64,000 bases of DNA. Origin: Deltaproteobacteria bacterium (lineage in GTDB: Bacteria > Myxococcota_A > Polyangia > GCA-2747355 > JADLHG01). Position numbers and translations under genes: made by a program. The notes below the pieces were generated by a model. The model saw only the letters and a list, made by a program, of their open reading frames with translations, made no database searches and had not been told where the DNA came from. Shown here piece after piece: positions 26,902-36,256 of this stretch. The stretch spans positions 124,001-188,000 of the forward strand of contig JADLHG010000031.1 of NCBI GenBank assembly GCA_020848905.1, read 5' to 3'. Positions within the stretch are counted from its first letter, which is position 1. Every line of letters starts with the position of its first letter.

Positions 26902-28338
26902 ATGCACAACGAGCTCGAAGGACGTTTTCGCGAGGTGCTGCCGGCGGCAGACTTCTGTTCGCTGCGCTACCTGGAGCAGGACGACGAGGTGATCGGCGTG
27001 CGCCAGGGGGTCGTGCAGCCGGTGACCACCGGGCACGAGGCCGGCGCGATGATCACCGTGGTGCGCCGAGGAGGACTCGGCTACGCGGCCACGAGCGACC
27101 TCTCGACGAGTGGTCTGCGTCGCGCGGTGGAGCAGGCCGCGGACTGGGCCGACCGCACCGCTTCACGCGCCGTGACCGACTTCTCGCGCGTGCCGTACCC
27201 CGCCCCGCGCGGCAGCTACGCGAGCCCCGTCGAGCGCGCCTTCGCCGACGTGCCGCTGCGGGAGAAGCTCGACCTCCTGCGCGAGACCTGTGATGCGCTT
27301 CAGATCGACGAGCGCATCGTCGACTCCAGCGCCACTCTCTGGGTCACGACGGTGCGGTCGCTCTACCTGACCAGCCACGGCGGGCGGGTCGAGCAGCAGT
27401 ACGCGTACCTCGCGCCGATGCTCCAGGCCGTGGCGAACCAGGGGACCGAGACGCAGAGCCGCACCCTCTTCGGGCGTGCCGCGTGCGAACAGGGCGGCTT
27501 CGAACTCCTCGGGCGGCTCGCGTTCGCGGAGTCGGCCACCGGCGTGGCGGAGGAGGCGATCGCGCTTCTCTCCGCGCCGAACTGCCCGACGGGAACCTTC
27601 GACCTCCTGCTCGCCCCCGACCAGATGATCCTCCAGATCCACGAATCCATCGGCCATCCGATCGAGCTCGACCGCATCCTGGGCGACGAGCGGAACTATG
27701 CCGGGACCAGCTTCGTGACCCTCGACATGTTCGGCAGCTACCAGTACGGCTCGCCGCTGCTCAACGTGACCTACGACCCCACGGTGTACGGGGAGCTTGC
27801 GAGCTTCGGCTTCGACGACGAGGGGACGGCGGCGGAGCGAGCGTTCGTGATCCAGGACGGCCTCCTGCTGCGTCCCCTCGGCGGGATCACCTCGCAGACG
27901 CGCGCGGGGCTCGCCGGGGTGGCGTGCACGCGCGCCGCGAGCTGGAACCGGCCCCCGGTGGATCGGATCGGCAACCTGAACCTGGAACCCGGGGACGCGA
28001 CCTTCGGGAGCCTGCTCCAGCGCGTGGAGCGCGGGGTCTACATGTCCACCAACTGCTCCTGGTCCATCGACGACTCGCGTAACAAGTTCCAGTTCGGGTG
28101 CGAGCAGGGGCGCCTGATCGAGGACGGTAGGCTCACCCGAGTGGTCAAGAACCCGAACTACCGGGGCATCTCGGCCACCTTCTGGCGCAGCCTGGTCGGC
28201 GTGGGAGATCGCGAGACGGTGGAGACCCTCGGCTCTCCGTGGTGCGGCAAGGCGGAGCCGAACCAGGTCATCCGCGTGGGACATGCCTCGCCGGCCTGCC
28301 TCTTCACCGGCGTCGAGGTCTTCGGAGGAGCGGGCTAG
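26902..28338 (+). CDS. tldD: TldD-family metalloprotease
   Basis: A 478-residue protein with the TldD zinc motif HEXXGH at His247-Glu-Ser-Ile-Gly-His252, followed by the family ELDRILGDERNYAG region. The N-terminal domain has the alpha/beta fold characteristic of TldD/PmbA (RQGVVQPVTTGHEAGAMI). TldD with TldE forms a heterodimeric protease that trims modified or unfolded peptides, including maturation of RiPPs such as microcin B17. The ATG at 26902 (MHNELEG) is the likely start; an ATG at 26866 lies in non-family sequence. The TldE gene begins two bases after the stop, so they form one operon. Confidence 0.92.
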   Translation: MHNELEGRFREVLPAADFCSLRYLEQDDEVIGVRQGVVQPVTTGHEAGAMITVVRRGGLGYAATSDLSTSGLRRAVEQAADWADRTASRAVTDFSRVPYPAPRGSYASPVERAFADVPLREKLDLLRETCDALQIDERIVDSSATLWVTTVRSLYLTSHGGRVEQQYAYLAPMLQAVANQGTETQSRTLFGRAACEQGGFELLGRLAFAESATGVAEEAIALLSAPNCPTGTFDLLLAPDQMILQIHESIGHPIELDRILGDERNYAGTSFVTLDMFGSYQYGSPLLNVTYDPTVYGELASFGFDDEGTAAERAFVIQDGLLLRPLGGITSQTRAGLAGVACTRAASWNRPPVDRIGNLNLEPGDATFGSLLQRVERGVYMSTNCSWSIDDSRNKFQFGCEQGRLIEDGRLTRVVKNPNYRGISATFWRSLVGVGDRETVETLGSPWCGKAEPNQVIRVGHASPACLFTGVEVFGGAG

Positions 28339-28340
28339 CC

Positions 28341-29663
28341 ATGCAGACCTACTTCTACGCCCTGGCCGAGGCGCTCGAGGGGATGCTGACCGGCGGCGAG
28401 GTCTTCACCGCCACCTTTCACGCCGAGACCTCGGACTTCGTGCGCTTCAACCGCGGCAAGGTGCGGCAGGCGGGACAGGTGGCGCAGGCCTTCCTCCGGG
28501 TGCAGCTCGTCGACGGGCGGCGCCAGGCGGTGGCCGAGCTCGGGCTGTCGGGGGACGCGGCGACCGACCGCGCGCGCCTCGGCCGGGAGCTCGCGCGGCT
28601 GCGGGGATACCTCCCCGAGCTGCCGGAGGACCCGCACCTGCTCTACGCCACCGAGGTGCGGAGCAGCGAACGGACGGTGGGCGGGGAGCTGCCGTCGCGC
28701 GAGGAGCTGCTCGGGGCGATGGCCATGGCGGCCGGGGAGCGCGACCTGGTGGGGATCTACGCGGCGGGGCCGATCTACGTCGGGTTCGCGAACAGCCTCG
28801 GGCAGCGCAACTGGCACGCCACCAGTAGCTTCAACCTGGACTGGAGCTTCTACCGGGACGGGGACAAGGCGGTGAAGTGCGGCTACGCCGGCTTCCATTT
28901 CGATCGGAGCGTTCTAGAACGAAAGGTCCATAATGCGGCGCGGGAGCTCGAGGCGCTCGGCCGGCCGGCGAAGACCATCCCTCCGGGGCAATACCGCGTC
29001 TACCTGGCCCCGGCGGCGCTCGCCGAGGTGCTGGCGCTGGTCGGCTGGGGCGGGTTCGGGCTGAAGGCCCATCGGACGAAGCAGACCCCGCTCCTGCAGC
29101 TCGTGGAGGGGGGCGCGACGCTGCACCGCGGGATCACGCTCTACGAGCACGCCGCGGCGGGGGTCGCCCCTTCGTTCGACGCCGCGGGTTACCTGAAACC
29201 CGACCGGTTGACCCTGATCGACGGAGGCACCTACCGCGAGTGCCTGGTCTCGGCCCGCTCGGCCAAGGAGTACGGCGTGCCTCCGACGGGCGCCTCGGGC
29301 GAGGAGTCCCCCGAGTCGCTCGAGCTCCTGCCGGGGACGGTGGGCCCGGACCAGGTGCTCTCGCGGCTCGAGCGCGGGGTGCTGGTCGGGAACCTCTGGT
29401 ACCTGAACTTCTCCGACCGCATGCGTTGCCGCATCACGGGTATGACGCGCTTCGCGACCTTCTGGGTCGAGGGGGGCGAGATCGTCGCGCCGCTGAACGT
29501 GATGCGCTTCGACGAGACGATCTACCGCGCGCTCGGGACCCAGCTCCTCGGTCTGACGAGCCAGGCCGAGCTCCTGCTCGACGCGGACACCTATAGCCGA
29601 CGCTCCACGCGCTCGGCGCGCGTGCCCGGGGCGCTGATCGACGACTTCACCTTCACGCTGTAG
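28341..29663 (+). CDS. pmbA: TldE/PmbA-family protein
   Basis: A 440-residue PmbA/TldE homologue, the partner subunit of TldD that lacks the catalytic HEXXH. The conserved N-terminal strand VRFNRGKVRQAGQV, the central region (IPPGQYRVYLAP) and the C-terminal GGEIVAPLNVMRFDET match the family. It lies immediately after tldD (stop TAG, then CC, then ATG). In characterised systems the TldD/TldE complex works only as a heterodimer. The gene ends six bases before the convergent alpha/beta hydrolase gene. Confidence 0.9.
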   Translation: MQTYFYALAEALEGMLTGGEVFTATFHAETSDFVRFNRGKVRQAGQVAQAFLRVQLVDGRRQAVAELGLSGDAATDRARLGRELARLRGYLPELPEDPHLLYATEVRSSERTVGGELPSREELLGAMAMAAGERDLVGIYAAGPIYVGFANSLGQRNWHATSSFNLDWSFYRDGDKAVKCGYAGFHFDRSVLERKVHNAARELEALGRPAKTIPPGQYRVYLAPAALAEVLALVGWGGFGLKAHRTKQTPLLQLVEGGATLHRGITLYEHAAAGVAPSFDAAGYLKPDRLTLIDGGTYRECLVSARSAKEYGVPPTGASGEESPESLELLPGTVGPDQVLSRLERGVLVGNLWYLNFSDRMRCRITGMTRFATFWVEGGEIVAPLNVMRFDETIYRALGTQLLGLTSQAELLLDADTYSRRSTRSARVPGALIDDFTFTL

Positions 29664-29669
29664 CGCGCT

Positions 29670-30569
29670 CTACTCCGCCCCGGGCGGCCCATCCACGCGC
29701 GCGGCGAAGAAGCGCTGGAGCGGCTCCGCCACGGCCTCGGGGCGGTCGAGGTGCACGTGATGGCTGCCGGGCACGCGGAGGAGCTCGAGGTGCCGCACCT
29801 GCTCCGCGCGGCGTCGAAAGACCGATTCGTCGAAGGGCCAGCCCTGTTCGGCCACGATGAGCAGCGTGGGGCAGGTGATCGCGCCGAGAAAGCAGAGCGC
29901 GTGGGCCTCGGTCATGCGCAGCGACGAGGTGATCCGCAGACGCGGATCGTGCCCCCAGACGATGCCGTCGGAGGTGACGCGGGTGGCTCGCTCCGCGAGC
30001 AGGCGCGCGCTCGGCTCGGTGAGGGTCGAATGCAGCGGGTGCTGCCGCGCGGTGATGGCGGCCTCGAGGCTCGGGTAGGGGCGCGGCGGCCGGTCGAGCC
30101 AGCGCCTGCGCTCCTCGAGAGAGCGTCGAAGCTGCACCGGGGCCTCCTCGGGTTCGGTGGTGAGCGGTCCGAGGCCCTCGACGAGGGCTAGGCGGCGCAC
30201 GCGGTCGGGGAGGGCCCCGGCGAGCGTGCAGGCCACCGAGGCGCCCATCGAATGCCCGAGCAGGGAGAAGCGGGTCCAGCCGAGGGCGTCGGCGGCATCG
30301 GTCACGTCCGCGACCCAGTCCACGAGGTGGTACGCCCCTCCGGGTCCGCGATGATCCGACAGGCCGTGCCCCGGCAGGTCGAGGGCCACGAGGCGCACTC
30401 CGGGGAGGAGCGGCGCGAGGCGGGCGAAGCTGGCGGCGTTGTCCAGCCAGCCGTGGAGCGCGATCACGCGTTCGCCGTCGCTCGGACCCCACGCGAGTCC
30501 CGCGAGACGGAGTCCGGGGATCTGGAGCGTCAGCTCTTCGGGCGGGGCCGAAAGGTCGGTGGTCGTCAT
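29670..30569 (-). CDS. Alpha/beta-fold hydrolase
   Basis: A 299-residue cytosolic hydrolase. Motifs are the oxyanion-hole loop ALHGWLDNAAS (HGW), VALDLPGHGLSD, the nucleophile elbow LLGHSMGAS (Ser107), a late acid region PTLLIVAEQGWPF and the catalytic His in VPGSHHVHLDRPEAVAEPL. The fold is that of esterases/serine hydrolases (AB hydrolase-1 type); substrate unknown. The ATG at 30569 precedes the family start. It is convergent with tldE and 13 bases downstream of the purine permease gene on the same strand, so it is probably co-transcribed. Confidence 0.9.
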   Translation of the reverse strand: MTTTDLSAPPEELTLQIPGLRLAGLAWGPSDGERVIALHGWLDNAASFARLAPLLPGVRLVALDLPGHGLSDHRGPGGAYHLVDWVADVTDAADALGWTRFSLLGHSMGASVACTLAGALPDRVRRLALVEGLGPLTTEPEEAPVQLRRSLEERRRWLDRPPRPYPSLEAAITARQHPLHSTLTEPSARLLAERATRVTSDGIVWGHDPRLRITSSLRMTEAHALCFLGAITCPTLLIVAEQGWPFDESVFRRRAEQVRHLELLRVPGSHHVHLDRPEAVAEPLQRFFAARVDGPPGAE

Positions 30570-30582
30570 GTGAGCCTCGCTT

Positions 30583-31899
30583 CTAGCGCGCCACGAGCAG
30601 GTAGCGCGCCGCAAAGAGAGCCGCCATCACCCAGCAGAGCCCCGACACCTCGCGGGCGCGGCCGGCGAAGAGCTTGATCAGCGCGTAGCTGAGAAACCCG
30701 AAGGCCAGCCCCTCGGCGATGCTGAAGGCGAAGACGATCCCCGTGATGGTGAGGAAGGCGGGGATGACCTCCGTCAGGTCGTCCCATTCGAGGTGGCGCA
30801 GGTGCGAGAGCATCAGCGCCCCGACGAGGATCAGCACCGGGGCGGTCGCCGACTTGGGCACGGCGCGGAAGACCGGCGAGAAGAGGAGGGCCGCGAAGAA
30901 GAGGAACGCCACCGTGACCGCGGTCAGCCCCGTGCGTCCCCCGGCCGCGATACCGGCGGCGCTCTCGAGATACGAGGTGATGGTGCTCGTGCCGCAGAGC
31001 GCGCCGAGGATGGTGCCGATCGCGTCGGCGAGGAGCGCCTGCGAGAGCCGGGGGAGCTTCCCTTCCGCGTCGAGGAGCCGTCCCTGCCGCGAGACGCCGA
31101 TGAGGGTTCCCACCGTGTCGAAGATGTCCACGAAGGTGAAGGCCAGGATCGCGTTCAGCAGCCCGAAACGGAAGGCGCCGGCGATGTCCAGCTTGAGGAA
31201 GGTGCCGCTGGGGGCGGGAAGGGCGACCCAGCTGGTCGGGAGCGTGGCCTGTCCGACGAGGATTGCCACTGCCGTGACGGCCAGCATGCCGAAGAGCACC
31301 GCCCCGCGCACCCCCCGAGCGAGGAGCACGGCGTTCACGAGCAGGCCGAGGAGCGTGAGCAGCGCGGGGGCGCTGTGCAGGTCGCCGAGCGTGACGAGCG
31401 TCGCCGGGTGGGCTCGCACGAGCGCGCCGTTCTCGAAGCCGATGAGCGAGATGAAGAGCCCGATCCCTCCCCCGATGGCCAGCTTCAGGGTGGCCGGAAT
31501 AGCCCCGAAGAGGAGCTCGCGCCCCCGAAAGAGCGACAGGACGAGGAAGATGACGCCCGAGAGGAAGACCGCGCCCAGGGCCGTCTGCCAGGCGCGGTCG
31601 GGGCTGTGGCCGGCCTTGACCAGCATGGGCACGACCACGAGCGCGAAGAAGGCGTTGAGCCCCATCCCGGGGGCGAGCGCCACCGGCAGGCGGGCCCAGA
31701 GGCCCATGATGAGGGTGGCCGCACCGCTGGCCGCGCAGGTGGCGAAGAGGACCCCGTCGAAGGGCATCCCCGCCGCCGAGAGGATCTGCGGGTTGACGAT
31801 CAAGATGTACGAGAGGGTCAGGAAGGTCGTCAGGCCGGCGGAGAGCTCGGTGCCCACCGTGCTGCCCGCCGCGCGGATGCCGAAGAGTCGTTCGAGCAA
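30583..31899 (-). CDS. NCS2-family purine permease (AzgA/GhxP-like)
   Basis: A 438-residue inner-membrane transporter with about 13 hydrophobic helices. The N-terminal LERLFGIRAAGSTVGTE and GLTTFLTLSYILIVNP match the AzgA-type guanine/hypoxanthine permeases, as do FTFVDIFDTVGTLIGVS (the substrate-binding FVDxFDT motif) and LLADAIGTILGALCGTSTIT. It probably imports adenine, guanine or hypoxanthine with protons. There is no suitable ATG; the TTG at 31899 with GGGG upstream gives MLERLF, the exact family start. It lies upstream of the alpha/beta hydrolase and downstream of the sugar dehydrogenase gene on the same strand. Confidence 0.92.
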   Translation of the reverse strand: MLERLFGIRAAGSTVGTELSAGLTTFLTLSYILIVNPQILSAAGMPFDGVLFATCAASGAATLIMGLWARLPVALAPGMGLNAFFALVVVPMLVKAGHSPDRAWQTALGAVFLSGVIFLVLSLFRGRELLFGAIPATLKLAIGGGIGLFISLIGFENGALVRAHPATLVTLGDLHSAPALLTLLGLLVNAVLLARGVRGAVLFGMLAVTAVAILVGQATLPTSWVALPAPSGTFLKLDIAGAFRFGLLNAILAFTFVDIFDTVGTLIGVSRQGRLLDAEGKLPRLSQALLADAIGTILGALCGTSTITSYLESAAGIAAGGRTGLTAVTVAFLFFAALLFSPVFRAVPKSATAPVLILVGALMLSHLRHLEWDDLTEVIPAFLTITGIVFAFSIAEGLAFGFLSYALIKLFAGRAREVSGLCWVMAALFAARYLLVAR

Positions 31900-31987
31900 G
31901 CTGCACCCCGCAGGATGCGGGCGGGCATAGCACAGTCCCTCGGGGCGGCCAACCGGTCCGACGCAGCGTGTCCGACGCGGCGCGCTC

Positions 31988-33334
31988 CTACTGCCGGAAG
32001 CGGTAGACGCGCCCGTCGAAGGCGAGGAAGTAGAGCTCGCCGCGCTTGTCCTGGCCGAAGCTCGCGATCTGCAGCCGGGAGCTGAAGAGCAGGCGGCTCT
32101 GCGCCGGGAGCGTCCCGTCGTAGTCCAGGCGCCAGATCTGCCCGCCGACGAAATCTGCGTAGACGTAAGCGCCCACGAGGCTCGGCACGCTGGGCCCGCG
32201 ATAGACGTAGCCCCCCGTGACCGACTGCGCGGCGGCCACGCGGTAGTCCACGAGCGGGGCGATGAGTCCCGTCTGATTGCAGCCCGCGGCGCCGTAGCAC
32301 TGCGTGCCCTCCATGATGCGCCAACCGTAGTTGCCGCCCTTCGTGATGAGGTCAATCTCCTCGCGCTGGCCCTGGCCCACGTCCCCGGCGTAGAGCCGCC
32401 CCGTCGGCGGGTCGAAGGAGATGCGCCACGGATTGCGCAGGCCGTAGGCCCAGATCTCGCCCCGGGCTCCGGCTCGCCCGATGAACGGATTGTCGGCCGG
32501 GATGCCGTAGTTTCGTCCCCCGGAGGGCGCGTTCACGTCGATGCGCAGGATCTTGCCGAGGAGCGTGTCGAGTCGCTGCCCGTGGTTCTGCGGGTCGCCC
32601 CCCGAGCCGCCGTCCCCCACCGCGAGATACAGGTAGCCGTCGGGGCCGAAGGCCAGCGCCCCACCGTTGTGATTGCTGTACGGCTGCGGGAACTCCAGGA
32701 TCGAGAGCGCGCTCGCGGGGTCCGCACGGTTCGGGTCGCCGCTCGATGCGGTGTAGCGCGCGATGACCGTGCGGCGGGCGCCGGTCCCGGCATCGTAGGC
32801 CGTGTAGTTGACGTAGAAGTGGCCGTTCGTGGCGTACTGCGGGTGGAACGCCAGCCCGAGGAGGCCTTCCTCGTTTCCGCCCTGGACGTCGTCGTAGGCG
32901 TTGACCTTGGCGCGGAGGTCCAGGAAGACCGACGAAGACGCCACCGCCGCCTGGTTCGCGAAGACGAGGATCCGGCCCTGCTGCTCGAGGACGAAGAGGC
33001 GATCCAGCCCGTCCGTGGGGGACTGGAGGTCCACGGGGCGCGTGAAGCTGAGCTGCGGAAAGGCCACCTCGTAGCGCAGCACGGGCGGGGCGGCGTCGCG
33101 CACCGACCGGTCGGCCGCCACACTGTCTCCGCGTCCGTCGGGGAGACGCGAACCGTCGCTCGCGGTCGCGGCGTCTGGCGATCCAGGCGGCGTCGCGTCG
33201 AGCCTCGCATCGTGCGTGGCCGGAGGGGGGCCGCCGTCCGCGACGCGCGGGTCAGCGGTGCAGCCGTGGCCCGCGAGCAGGAAGACCGTCGCGAGAACAC
33301 CGAACGGGTTCGAAGTCGGAGTGAGACGCCGCAT
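31988..33334 (-). CDS. PQQ-dependent sugar dehydrogenase-like lipoprotein
   Basis: A 448-residue exported beta-propeller protein: lipobox LLAGHGC (Cys25), a Pro/Asp/Ala-rich linker to about residue 85, then the soluble glucose/sorbosone dehydrogenase fold. Signature strands are GLLGLAFHP, NHNGGALAFGPDGYLYLAVGDGG, GKILRIDV, EIWAYGLRNPWRISFD and YAGDVGQGQREEID. The family oxidises aldose sugars with PQQ, feeding electrons to the respiratory chain, but many homologues (HHIP-like) lack confirmed activity. No PQQ biosynthesis gene is in the window. Single gene, on the same strand as the purine permease. Confidence 0.9.
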   Translation of the reverse strand: MRRLTPTSNPFGVLATVFLLAGHGCTADPRVADGGPPPATHDARLDATPPGSPDAATASDGSRLPDGRGDSVAADRSVRDAAPPVLRYEVAFPQLSFTRPVDLQSPTDGLDRLFVLEQQGRILVFANQAAVASSSVFLDLRAKVNAYDDVQGGNEEGLLGLAFHPQYATNGHFYVNYTAYDAGTGARRTVIARYTASSGDPNRADPASALSILEFPQPYSNHNGGALAFGPDGYLYLAVGDGGSGGDPQNHGQRLDTLLGKILRIDVNAPSGGRNYGIPADNPFIGRAGARGEIWAYGLRNPWRISFDPPTGRLYAGDVGQGQREEIDLITKGGNYGWRIMEGTQCYGAAGCNQTGLIAPLVDYRVAAAQSVTGGYVYRGPSVPSLVGAYVYADFVGGQIWRLDYDGTLPAQSRLLFSSRLQIASFGQDKRGELYFLAFDGRVYRFRQ

Positions 33335-33421
33335 GCCGCGCTCCGCCCGCCGGTCCTCGGGGGCCTGGCTAACTACGGCGCAGGTGCTCGGGGCGTAACG
33401 GTGGGGGGGCGCCCCACCAGC

Positions 33422-34486
33422 TCAAGACGGGATGAAGCTGGTCTTGCCGTCGAGGCGGCGCAGGGTGGCGGCGAGGAGATTCACGGCCCCCTGGATGTCG
33501 TCGAGGTGACAGAGCTCCACGGGAGAATGCATGTAGCGGTTCGGGATGCCGATGAGGGCGGTGGCGACCCCCGCCCGGCTGATCTGCATCGCGTTCGCGT
33601 CCGTGCCGGTGCCTCCCGGGGCCGAGCGGTACTGCACGGGGAGGCGCTGCTTGATCGCCGTGCTCCGGAGCAGCTCGAAGAGCGGAGGGTTCACGTTCGG
33701 GCCGCGGGTGATCACGGGCCCGCCGCCGAGCTTCACCTCGCCGATCTCCTTGGCGTCCCCCCCCGGGTTGTCGGTGGCGAAGGTGACGTCCACCGCGATG
33801 CCGGCGTCCGGAGCGAGGCCGAAGGTGCTCGTCACGGCCCCGCGCAGCCCGATCTCCTCTTGCACGGTGCCGACCGCGGTGACCCTGGCCTTGAGCCCCT
33901 TTGTCCCCTTCAGCTCGCGCAGCGTCTGGGCCACCACGAACGCGCCGACGCGGTTGTCGAAGGCGCGGGCCAGCGCCACGCGGTCGCGGAGGATCGTGAA
34001 GCCCTCCACGTAGGTCACCGGGTCCCCGATCTGGACCGCCTTCAGCGCCGCCTTCTTGCCCGTGAAACCGGCGTCGATCCAGAAGTCGGAGATCTTCGGT
34101 GCGCTGTCGCCCTTGCGGTCCTTCAACAGGTGCACGGGGCGCTGGCCGATCACCCCGAGCATCGGTCCGTCGGCCGTGTGGATGTGCACGCGCCGCCCCG
34201 AGATGGTGCGCAGGTCGTGCCCGCCGATGGCGCGAAAGCGCATCAGCCCGTGCTCGTCCACGTGACAGATCTGGAAGCCGATCTCGTCCATGTGCCCGGC
34301 GAGCATCACGTGCGGCGAGCCCTCCGGGTTGATCGTCGCGATGGCGTTGCCGTGCACGTCCACGCGCACCTCGTCGGCGATCCCCTGGAGCGCGTCGCAG
34401 AAGATGCGGCGCACGGGCCCTTCGGAGCCCGAGGGACTCGGCGCGTTGAGCAGCGCTTCGAGCAGCGCGAGTGCGGTCTTGTTCAT
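33422..34486 (-). CDS. M42-family metallopeptidase (aminopeptidase)
   Basis: A 354-residue dinuclear-metal aminopeptidase. Metal- and catalysis-linked motifs are LAGHMDEIGF (His and Asp), AFDNRVGAF, VQEEIGLRGA (catalytic Glu and metal Glu), DVTFATDNPGG and RYMHSPVELCHLDD (metal His near the C terminus). Relatives (FrvX, YpdE, TET peptidases) form large tetrahedral assemblies that remove N-terminal residues from peptides in the cytoplasm; no signal peptide is present here. It diverges from the multispanning membrane protein gene. Confidence 0.94.
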   Translation of the reverse strand: MNKTALALLEALLNAPSPSGSEGPVRRIFCDALQGIADEVRVDVHGNAIATINPEGSPHVMLAGHMDEIGFQICHVDEHGLMRFRAIGGHDLRTISGRRVHIHTADGPMLGVIGQRPVHLLKDRKGDSAPKISDFWIDAGFTGKKAALKAVQIGDPVTYVEGFTILRDRVALARAFDNRVGAFVVAQTLRELKGTKGLKARVTAVGTVQEEIGLRGAVTSTFGLAPDAGIAVDVTFATDNPGGDAKEIGEVKLGGGPVITRGPNVNPPLFELLRSTAIKQRLPVQYRSAPGGTGTDANAMQISRAGVATALIGIPNRYMHSPVELCHLDDIQGAVNLLAATLRRLDGKTSFIPS

Positions 34487-34669
34487 CGGCTTCTCCTCGT
34501 CGGCGGTCCGCGGAGCATAGAACGTCCACCCGCGGTAGCGCCAGCGCCACCCCCATGGGGTTGGGCCGAGGCGGGCGCGCGATGGAACGTCCGTGCCTCC
34601 GGTCCCGCGCGACTCCCGCGCGAGTGGCTTGCCCGTCGCGCGGAGCGCGTGTTACGTCACGGCGACGCC

Positions 34670-36202
34670 ATGCGCCGGCTGCCCGTGATCCTGGCCGTGC
34701 TCCTCGGGGGGGCCACCCTCCTTCCGGTGTGGCTCTTGCCCCATTTTCCGGGGCAGGACACGCCGAACCACCTCTACGCGCTGCACGTCGCGTCGCGGGT
34801 GGACGCGGCCCCCTTCGTTTCGCACTTCCGACCGACCCTCTCGGGGACCAACGTGGCGTTTCTGGGCCTCGGTCGCCTCTTCGCGCCGCTCGTCGGCGTG
34901 GAGGCCGCCCACCGCCTCTTCCTCAGCCTCTACCTGCTCGCGTTTCTGCTCGGCGCGCTCTATCTCGCGGGGAGCCTGGACCGGCGCCGCTGGCCCCTCG
35001 GCCTGCTGGCCGTGCCCCTCGCGTTCAATTGGTACCTGGGAACCGGGCTCTACAACTTCGTCGCCACGATTCCGATCTACTGCTTCGCCGTGGGGCTCAT
35101 GCTGCGACACCCGCACCTGCCGCTGCGGGCCCTCGCGGCTCTCGCCGGGCTGGGTTTTCTGGCCACCCTGGGGCATCCACTCGCGCTGCTCACGCTCGGC
35201 GCCTCGGCGCTTGCGGTCTTGCCGACCTTTCGGGCCTGGGTGCGCGCCGGAGTCGCGCTCGTTCCTCCTCTCGGCCTCGTGCTCCTCGGACTCGGTCGCG
35301 CCGCGGGGCCGAGCGGGTTCGAGTGGCCGCGCGGCTTCGCCGGACCGGTCTACAGCCTCGCCACCGGCTACTACCGCTCGCTCCTGCCGGTGAGCACCTC
35401 CGAGCTCCCCACGGCCATCGCCTTCTCCGTCCTGCTCCTCGGTGCGTGCGCGCTGGCCCTGCGTCCGAGCCGCCGCGCCGCGCTGCCGCGCCCCGCGTTC
35501 CGCCTCTCGCTGCTGCTCTTCGGGCTCCTTTTGCTCCTCCCCGAACGCAGCTTCGACTTCGATCACATCTCGACGCGCATGGCCGGCTTCCTCTGGCTCT
35601 CGCTCCTGCTCTGGGGCGACCTCGAGGGGTTGCTGGCCCGGCCGCGCCTCCTGGCCGGTGTGGCGCTCGTGCTCGGGGTCGGTTCGGTGGGCCTCTTCGC
35701 CCGCTCGGCGCGCGCGGTGGAGCGCGACCTCGCCGAGTACACGGCGGGCATCTCCCACGTCAGGCCGCGAGCCACGCTCCTGCCCATTACCTTCGACGGC
35801 CGCGGAGCGCCGGGACGCGTGACCTGGCCGCTCCTGCACGCGTGGGGCTACTACGGCCTCGCGCGCGACACCCTCTCGCCGTACGTCCTGTATGCGGCGG
35901 CGCACCGACCGGCCTCGCTCCTCGCGTACCGCGTGACGAGCCAGGTGCCCTTTCCGTTCGACGAGGAGTGGGCCGACCGGATCGCCTCGGGGCGCTTCTG
36001 CGGCGCGCGCGCGCGCAAGACCGAGGGCGCCTTCGACTGCCGGCCCGTCGAGAAGGAGGCCTGGCGTCAGTTCGTGGGCGCCGCCTGCCGCTACGACTAC
36101 GTGCTCGCGTGGGCCGCTCCGGTGGAGCTCGCCGCGCAGCTCGACCGCTGCTTCGTTCCCACCTTCGCCGCGGGCCGGCTCGGGATCTATCGGCATCGGT
36201 GA
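34670..36202 (+). CDS. Multispanning membrane protein, possibly GT-C type
   Basis: A 510-residue protein with about 10-12 predicted transmembrane helices (for example 4-24, 85-105, 110-130, 160-200, 240-280, 310-345) and a soluble C-terminal segment of about 140 residues. The first extracytoplasmic loop contains FPGQDTPNHLYALH; an acidic residue at this position is a feature of GT-C glycosyltransferases, which use lipid-linked sugars, but no further family motif confirms it. The frame is open far upstream (from 32582) but only the part from the ATG at 34670 has membrane-protein composition. No glycosylation gene lies beside it. Confidence 0.75.
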   Translation: MRRLPVILAVLLGGATLLPVWLLPHFPGQDTPNHLYALHVASRVDAAPFVSHFRPTLSGTNVAFLGLGRLFAPLVGVEAAHRLFLSLYLLAFLLGALYLAGSLDRRRWPLGLLAVPLAFNWYLGTGLYNFVATIPIYCFAVGLMLRHPHLPLRALAALAGLGFLATLGHPLALLTLGASALAVLPTFRAWVRAGVALVPPLGLVLLGLGRAAGPSGFEWPRGFAGPVYSLATGYYRSLLPVSTSELPTAIAFSVLLLGACALALRPSRRAALPRPAFRLSLLLFGLLLLLPERSFDFDHISTRMAGFLWLSLLLWGDLEGLLARPRLLAGVALVLGVGSVGLFARSARAVERDLAEYTAGISHVRPRATLLPITFDGRGAPGRVTWPLLHAWGYYGLARDTLSPYVLYAAAHRPASLLAYRVTSQVPFPFDEEWADRIASGRFCGARARKTEGAFDCRPVEKEAWRQFVGAACRYDYVLAWAAPVELAAQLDRCFVPTFAAGRLGIYRHR

Positions 36203-36256
36203 TCGCGCGCACGGCCCTTGCTGCGGCCCGCGGGGGCCTGTGCTTCAATGGAGGAC

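Noticed and set aside
32582-34669. Upstream extension of the multispanning membrane protein frame by about 700 residues.
   Set aside because: The extension lies opposite the sugar dehydrogenase and M42 peptidase genes and is not membrane-like; the ATG at 34670 is where real composition begins.
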